From Dysosmobacter sp. (GTDB taxonomy: Bacteria; Bacillota; Clostridia; Oscillospirales; Oscillospiraceae), in the NCBI GenBank assembly GCA_022778785.1, contig JALFSO010000073.1, forward strand, positions 1 through 32,190: a stretch of 32,190 nucleotides of DNA, in the 5' to 3' direction. Position numbers and translations under genes: made by a program. The notes below the pieces were generated by a model. That model searched no databases and was not told where the DNA came from. It saw only the letters and a list, made by a program, of their open reading frames with translations. This document shows, one piece after another, positions 29,010 through 32,190 of the stretch; the stretch's first letter is position 1; every line of letters begins with the position of its first letter.

Positions 29010-30377
29010 ATGAGGGCATTCTGGAAACATATCGCGGCGGCGGGACTGCTGTCCGCCTGTCTGGCGCTGACCGGCTGTTCCTTCAAGCCGGCGGCCTCGC
29101 CGGAGGACCTGTACGCCCTGCCACAGCTGCCGCCGAAGTACACGGACCTGAACCAGTCCATCAGCGAGCTGGTGTCCGGCGGTCTGGAGTACGCGGCGCC
29201 GGTGTCCGGCGCCAACACCCAGTCCGTGCAGATGGTGGATCTGAACGGCGACGGCAGGGAGGAGGCCCTTGCCTTTCTCCGCAGCAGCGCCGCGGAGGAA
29301 AAGCCGCTGAAGATCTACATTTTCTCCCCCACCGGGGACGGATATGAGCAGTCGGCCCTCATCGAGGGCAGCGGCACGGCCATCTACAGTATCTCCTACC
29401 GGGACCTGGACGGCGACGGCGTCATGGAGCTGCTGGTGGGCTGGAAGGCGGGCACGGATCTCCAGGCCCTGACGGTCTACACCCTGCGGGGCGGCGATCC
29501 GGAGGAACTGGCCCGCAGCAACTACGTGAAATACGCCGTCACCGCCCTGGACGACACCCGCCCCGAGTCGGAGGTGGTGGTACTCCGGGCGGACGATGAG
29601 GGCGACGGCGTGGCGGACTTCTACACCTGGGACCGGGACAGCGGACCCGGCACCCTGAGCCGCACCTCCTCCGCCCGGCTGTCCATGACCATGGCGGAGC
29701 TGAATTCCGGCCGGGTGACTTCCGGCACGCTGATGGACGGGACGCCGGCGCTGTTCGTCTCGGGCGTCAGCGACGTGGGCGAGGAGATCACGGACATTCT
29801 GGTGACGGTGGAGGGCGAGCTGACCAACGCGGCGCTGTCCCCGGTGACGGGGGCCACCACGGAGATCTTCCGGTTCCTGAACCTGTATCCCACGGACATC
29901 AACGGCGACGGGTCCACGGAGGTCCCGGAACCCACGGCGCTGCTCTCCTACGGGACGGAGCCGGTGTATCTGGTGAACTGGCGGGGCTACGACCGCACCG
30001 GCCGGGGCAAGACGGTGACCTGGACCTATCACAGCAACGACGACGGCTGGTATCTGGAGCTGCCGGCGGGCTGGGTGGAGGAGATCATCGTCAGCCGCAC
30101 CCAGACGGCGGCGGACGAGATGACGGTGACCTTCTCCCGCCGGGACGGCGGCGAGGAGGACAGCGAGGATCTGCTGCGGATCTACACCATCACCGGCGAC
30201 AGCCGGGACATCAAGGCGTCCCGGGGCGACCGGTTCGTCCTGGGACGCAAGGCGGAGACGATCTACGCGGCGGAGCTGCTGGACGCGGACCGTGAATGGA
30301 GCCGCGGCATCACGGAGGACGACCTCCGGGGCCGCTTCAACCTGATCACCACGGAGTGGCGGGCGAACGACAACTAA
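29010..30377 (+). CDS. Lipoprotein with VCBS/FG-GAP-like Ca-binding loops
   Basis: A 455-residue lipoprotein with lipobox LALTGC (lipidated Cys23), so exported and membrane-anchored on the outside. DLNGDGREE (Asp77 on), DLDGDGVMELL (about 134-144) and DINGDGSTEV (about 298-307) are DxNxDGxxE loops of the calcium-binding type found in FG-GAP/VCBS and dockerin-like proteins, each followed by beta-strands. GGAGG is 5 bases before ATG29010; the upstream frame is not needed. The exact role is unknown. It is followed, after a long repeat island, by a response regulator, and may be a sensory partner of that system, but the link is only positional. Confidence 0.75.
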   Translation: MRAFWKHIAAAGLLSACLALTGCSFKPAASPEDLYALPQLPPKYTDLNQSISELVSGGLEYAAPVSGANTQSVQMVDLNGDGREEALAFLRSSAAEEKPLKIYIFSPTGDGYEQSALIEGSGTAIYSISYRDLDGDGVMELLVGWKAGTDLQALTVYTLRGGDPEELARSNYVKYAVTALDDTRPESEVVVLRADDEGDGVADFYTWDRDSGPGTLSRTSSARLSMTMAELNSGRVTSGTLMDGTPALFVSGVSDVGEEITDILVTVEGELTNAALSPVTGATTEIFRFLNLYPTDINGDGSTEVPEPTALLSYGTEPVYLVNWRGYDRTGRGKTVTWTYHSNDDGWYLELPAGWVEEIIVSRTQTAADEMTVTFSRRDGGEEDSEDLLRIYTITGDSRDIKASRGDRFVLGRKAETIYAAELLDADREWSRGITEDDLRGRFNLITTEWRANDN

Positions 30378-30379
30378 TT

Positions 30380-30560
30380 AAAGAGGGGACTGGCGTCCCC
30401 CCTTTAGATTCCCCCTCACCAGTGACGTCGGTCACTGGTGTGTGCGCCCCCGGGGCGCACAGGTCGGGGTATTTTTCCGACGTACATGCCGCCGGAAAAA
30501 TGATTACGGCAGGTTCTTTTGCCCAGTGGGCAAAAGAACCGTGGGAAACCAAAGGTTTCC
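30380..30560. repeat. String of five hairpins after the lipoprotein
   Basis: AAAGAGGGGAC / GTCCCCCCTTT (30380-30405, one mismatch), CCAGTGAC / GTCACTGG (30419-30438), TGTGCGCC / GGCGCACA (30441-30461), GGTTCTTTTGCCC / GGGCAAAAGAACC (30512-30540) and GGAAACC / GGTTTCC (30544-30560) follow each other. The first may end the lipoprotein transcript, though it has no T-run. Confidence 0.7.
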
Positions 30561-30665
30561 CCCTGGCCCCCTTTCCTTTGCGAAGGCGCGCCGCGCTGCG
30601 GCAGTCGCACGACCCATCCCACGCGACATAGGACAGACGAAAATAGGACGGCGCCAAGCCCCCGC

Positions 30666-30920
30666 AACTGCCAGAGCATCCGGGAGCGTCCCCAGCGCCA
30701 AGCCAGCCCAAACTGCCAAGGTGCGGCAGCAAAAGAGGAGGACGGGGCATCCGGAACCACCCCCACGCCAAGCTCCCGCAACTGCCAAGGTGCGGCAGCA
30801 AAAGAGGAGGGCAGGGCATCCGGAACCACCCCCAGCGCCAAGCCATCCCAAACTGCCAAGGTGCGGCAGCAAAAGAGGAGGACGGGGCATCCGGAATCAC
30901 CCCCAGCTTTCGCAACTGCC
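30666..30920. repeat. Tandem ~70-bp repeat array
   Basis: Three near-identical copies begin with AACTGCCAAGG at 30711, 30780 and 30851 (periods 69 and 71). A shortened copy starts at 30666 and a stub at 30914. Each full copy contains CTGCC-aaggtgc-GGCAG, a small hairpin, then a purine-rich AAAAGAGGAGG. Copies differ by a few bases, with the alternate junction CGCCAAGC(T/C). No gene is credible across it on either strand, and spacing is far too regular and spacers too similar for CRISPR. Confidence 0.75.
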
Positions 30921-31050
30921 ATATGTGGTTGAATGGACAAAGCCACCGACCACTACCAGGCCAAAACCCCCGTACAAGGCGCTGCGAGCGTTCCGGGCGA
31001 AGCCCGGAATGCCGCCGCCGAGCCTTTTTCTCTTACACCATCAAAAGGCG

Positions 31051-31173
31051 CATTCTCTTTTTCCTCGGAAAAAGAGAATGGGGGTTTTGAAGCTGCCGGG
31101 CTTCCCCGGCACCCCGTCCTGACGGGAAAGGTTTTGAAGCTGCCGGGCTTCCCCGGCCCCCGTCCTGACGGGA
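31051..31173. repeat. Perfect 14-bp hairpin and two 45-bp hairpin-bearing repeats
   Basis: CATTCTCTTTTTCC (31051-31064) and its exact reverse complement (31067-31080) form a hairpin. Two direct copies of about 45 bases follow (31083-31127 and 31130-31173), starting GGTTTTGAAGCTGCC. Each contains GCCGGG-cttc-CCCGGC and CCCGTC-ct-GACGGG stems. With the arrays before it, this makes a repeat island just upstream of the response regulator. Confidence 0.7.
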
Positions 31174-31265
31174 GAAAACCCATCCCCCGCGAGGGGGGAA
31201 ACCTCACAAACCATCCTGCCCCTCCGCGGCAGCGGAACCAAAAATAACTCAATGAGGTGAACACC

Positions 31266-31952
31266 ATGAAAAAAGTCCTGGTGCTGGAGGACGAATCCAG
31301 TATCCGCAGCTTCATCGTCATCAATCTCCGCCGGGCGGGGTACGACGTCATCGAGGCCGAGACCGGCGAGGACGCCCTGGAGCGCCTGAAGGAGAACCCG
31401 GACACCAAGGTGGCCCTGCTGGACATCATGCTGCCGGGCATCGACGGCTTCGAGGTCTGCCGCCGCATCCGCGCCACCAACACGAAGATCGGCATCATCA
31501 TGCTCACCGCCCGATCTCAGGAGATGGACAAGGTGACGGGCCTGATGACCGGCGCCGACGACTACGTGACCAAGCCCTTCTCCCCGGCGGAGCTGACCGC
31601 CCGGGTGGACGCCCTGTTCCGCCGGGCCGGCGGAGACGACACCGTCCAGAGCGGGGAGATCCGCCAGCCGCCGTTCCTGCTGAACACCCGGAACCGCACG
31701 CTGGAGAAGAACGGCCAGCGGGTGAAGCTGACCCAGGTGGAGTACTCCATCATGAAGGTGTTCATGGAGAACCCCGGCAAGGCCCTGTCCCGGGAGGAGA
31801 TCCTGGACATGGTGTGGGGCCGGGACTACTTCGGCGAGCTGAAGATCGTGGACGTGAACATCCGCCGCCTGCGGCTGAAGATCGAGGACAATGTGCAGAA
31901 TCCCACCTATATCACCACTGTGTGGGGATATGGATATAAGTGGGGGTTCTGA
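31266..31952 (+). CDS. OmpR/PhoB-family response regulator
   Basis: A 228-residue DNA-binding response regulator. The receiver domain (about 1-118) has the acidic pocket EDE, the phosphoacceptor Asp53 in LLDIMLPG, Thr81 in MLTARS and Lys103 in VTKPF. The C-terminal winged helix (about 130-228) reads LTQVEYSIMKVFMENPGKALSREEILDMVWG in family-typical segments and ends TTVWGYGYKWGF. ATG31266 is preferred over GTG31257, since GAGGTGA (31254-31260) then has normal spacing. The partner kinase is usually encoded next to it, but the 238 bases left in the window show no start of one. The regulon is unknown. Confidence 0.92.
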   Translation: MKKVLVLEDESSIRSFIVINLRRAGYDVIEAETGEDALERLKENPDTKVALLDIMLPGIDGFEVCRRIRATNTKIGIIMLTARSQEMDKVTGLMTGADDYVTKPFSPAELTARVDALFRRAGGDDTVQSGEIRQPPFLLNTRNRTLEKNGQRVKLTQVEYSIMKVFMENPGKALSREEILDMVWGRDYFGELKIVDVNIRRLRLKIEDNVQNPTYITTVWGYGYKWGF

Positions 31953-32190
31953 GAGCTTATTCCGTGGATACGGGAGATCGCCGGTTCCCGGCAGGATGCG
32001 CCCCCCATTCGTCGTCGGGTCAAACTGCGCTATATTCGGGACGCCCTGTGGGGGAGGGCATCCCTCATACCGCTCCGTTGCCCCCTTGCACACCGTCGCG
32101 GCATTGCGATTCCCGGCCCCTTCGGGTCCGCCAATCGCGCCGCTTCCTCGAAACCGGCTCGCTTTTTCCGCCGCTGGCGGCGCTTCGCCG
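31953..32190. other. Window end, no gene recognised
   Basis: This GC-rich stretch after the response regulator has no clear coding frame or Shine-Dalgarno. GGACGCCC-tgtgggg-GAGGGCATCC (about 32038-32063) and CGCCGCTGGCGGCG near the end are potential small stems. A kinase gene could still start beyond the window. Confidence 0.4.

Noticed and set aside
30666-30920. CRISPR array
   Set aside because: Whole units are repeated with near-identical sequence. There are no unique spacers and no cas genes.
30346-30946. Minus-strand frames with repeated LLFCCRTLAV segments
   Set aside because: The periodicity only reflects the 70-bp DNA repeats. Three frames are open at once and none has a start signal or known domain.

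Overview
This window looks like chromosomal DNA from an anaerobic, high-GC member of the gut clostridia, most likely Oscillospiraceae-like. The evidence is Bacillota-type ribosome binding sites, a SipW/TasA-like secretion locus, S-layer-homology anchoring, a bifunctional AdhE under a Rex-like operator, and very GC-rich, CTG/GCC-biased codon use in the right half. I cannot name a species.

Left part (1-12557), accessory surface locus. The window opens inside the 3' end of an IS110-type transposase. Two tandem tyrosine-recombinase genes follow: one has its catalytic residues, the other has lost almost all of them. Next is a long co-oriented gene string ending at a strong terminator (12517-12557). 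It encodes a SipW/ER-type signal peptidase, five small TasA/camelysin-like proteins with SipW-type signal peptides, a Pro/Glu-rich secreted protein with a Cys cluster, a 1022-residue von Willebrand A (VWA) protein and a protein with a TasA-like domain plus three SLH domains. Read together, this is a self-contained kit for an extracellular fibre or adhesin: its own peptidase, several subunits, a large VWA adhesin and a wall anchor. The VWA gene and some subunits are visibly more AT-rich than the right half.

Middle (12558-15576), small island. Three genes encode Cys-rich, zinc-ribbon-like proteins: a 77-residue protein, a triple zinc-ribbon plus AP2-domain protein, and a five-repeat DUF4379-type protein. 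They end near a 23-nt tRNA 3'-end-like sequence (15063-15085) followed by a terminator-like hairpin, which may be the edge of an integrated element. The rest of this stretch is hairpins and short repeats.

Right part (15577-32190), metabolic and regulatory genes. (a) A minus-strand operon of a YfcC/DcuC-type carrier and an M20 amidohydrolase, with a divergent LysR regulator. (b) A YitT-family membrane protein. (c) Minus-strand adhE, with a long leader carrying a Rex-like site, an intrinsic terminator and an orphan Shine-Dalgarno, followed by an AdhE-like iron-ADH paralogue that has lost all four metal ligands. (d) Minus-strand glutaminase and AGCS amino-acid:sodium symporter, with a divergent LysR regulator. 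(e) A lipoprotein with Ca-binding-like DxNxDGxxE loops, an 890-nt hairpin and repeat island, and an OmpR-type response regulator. No sensor kinase is seen before the window ends. No complete tRNA, rRNA or CRISPR array was found.
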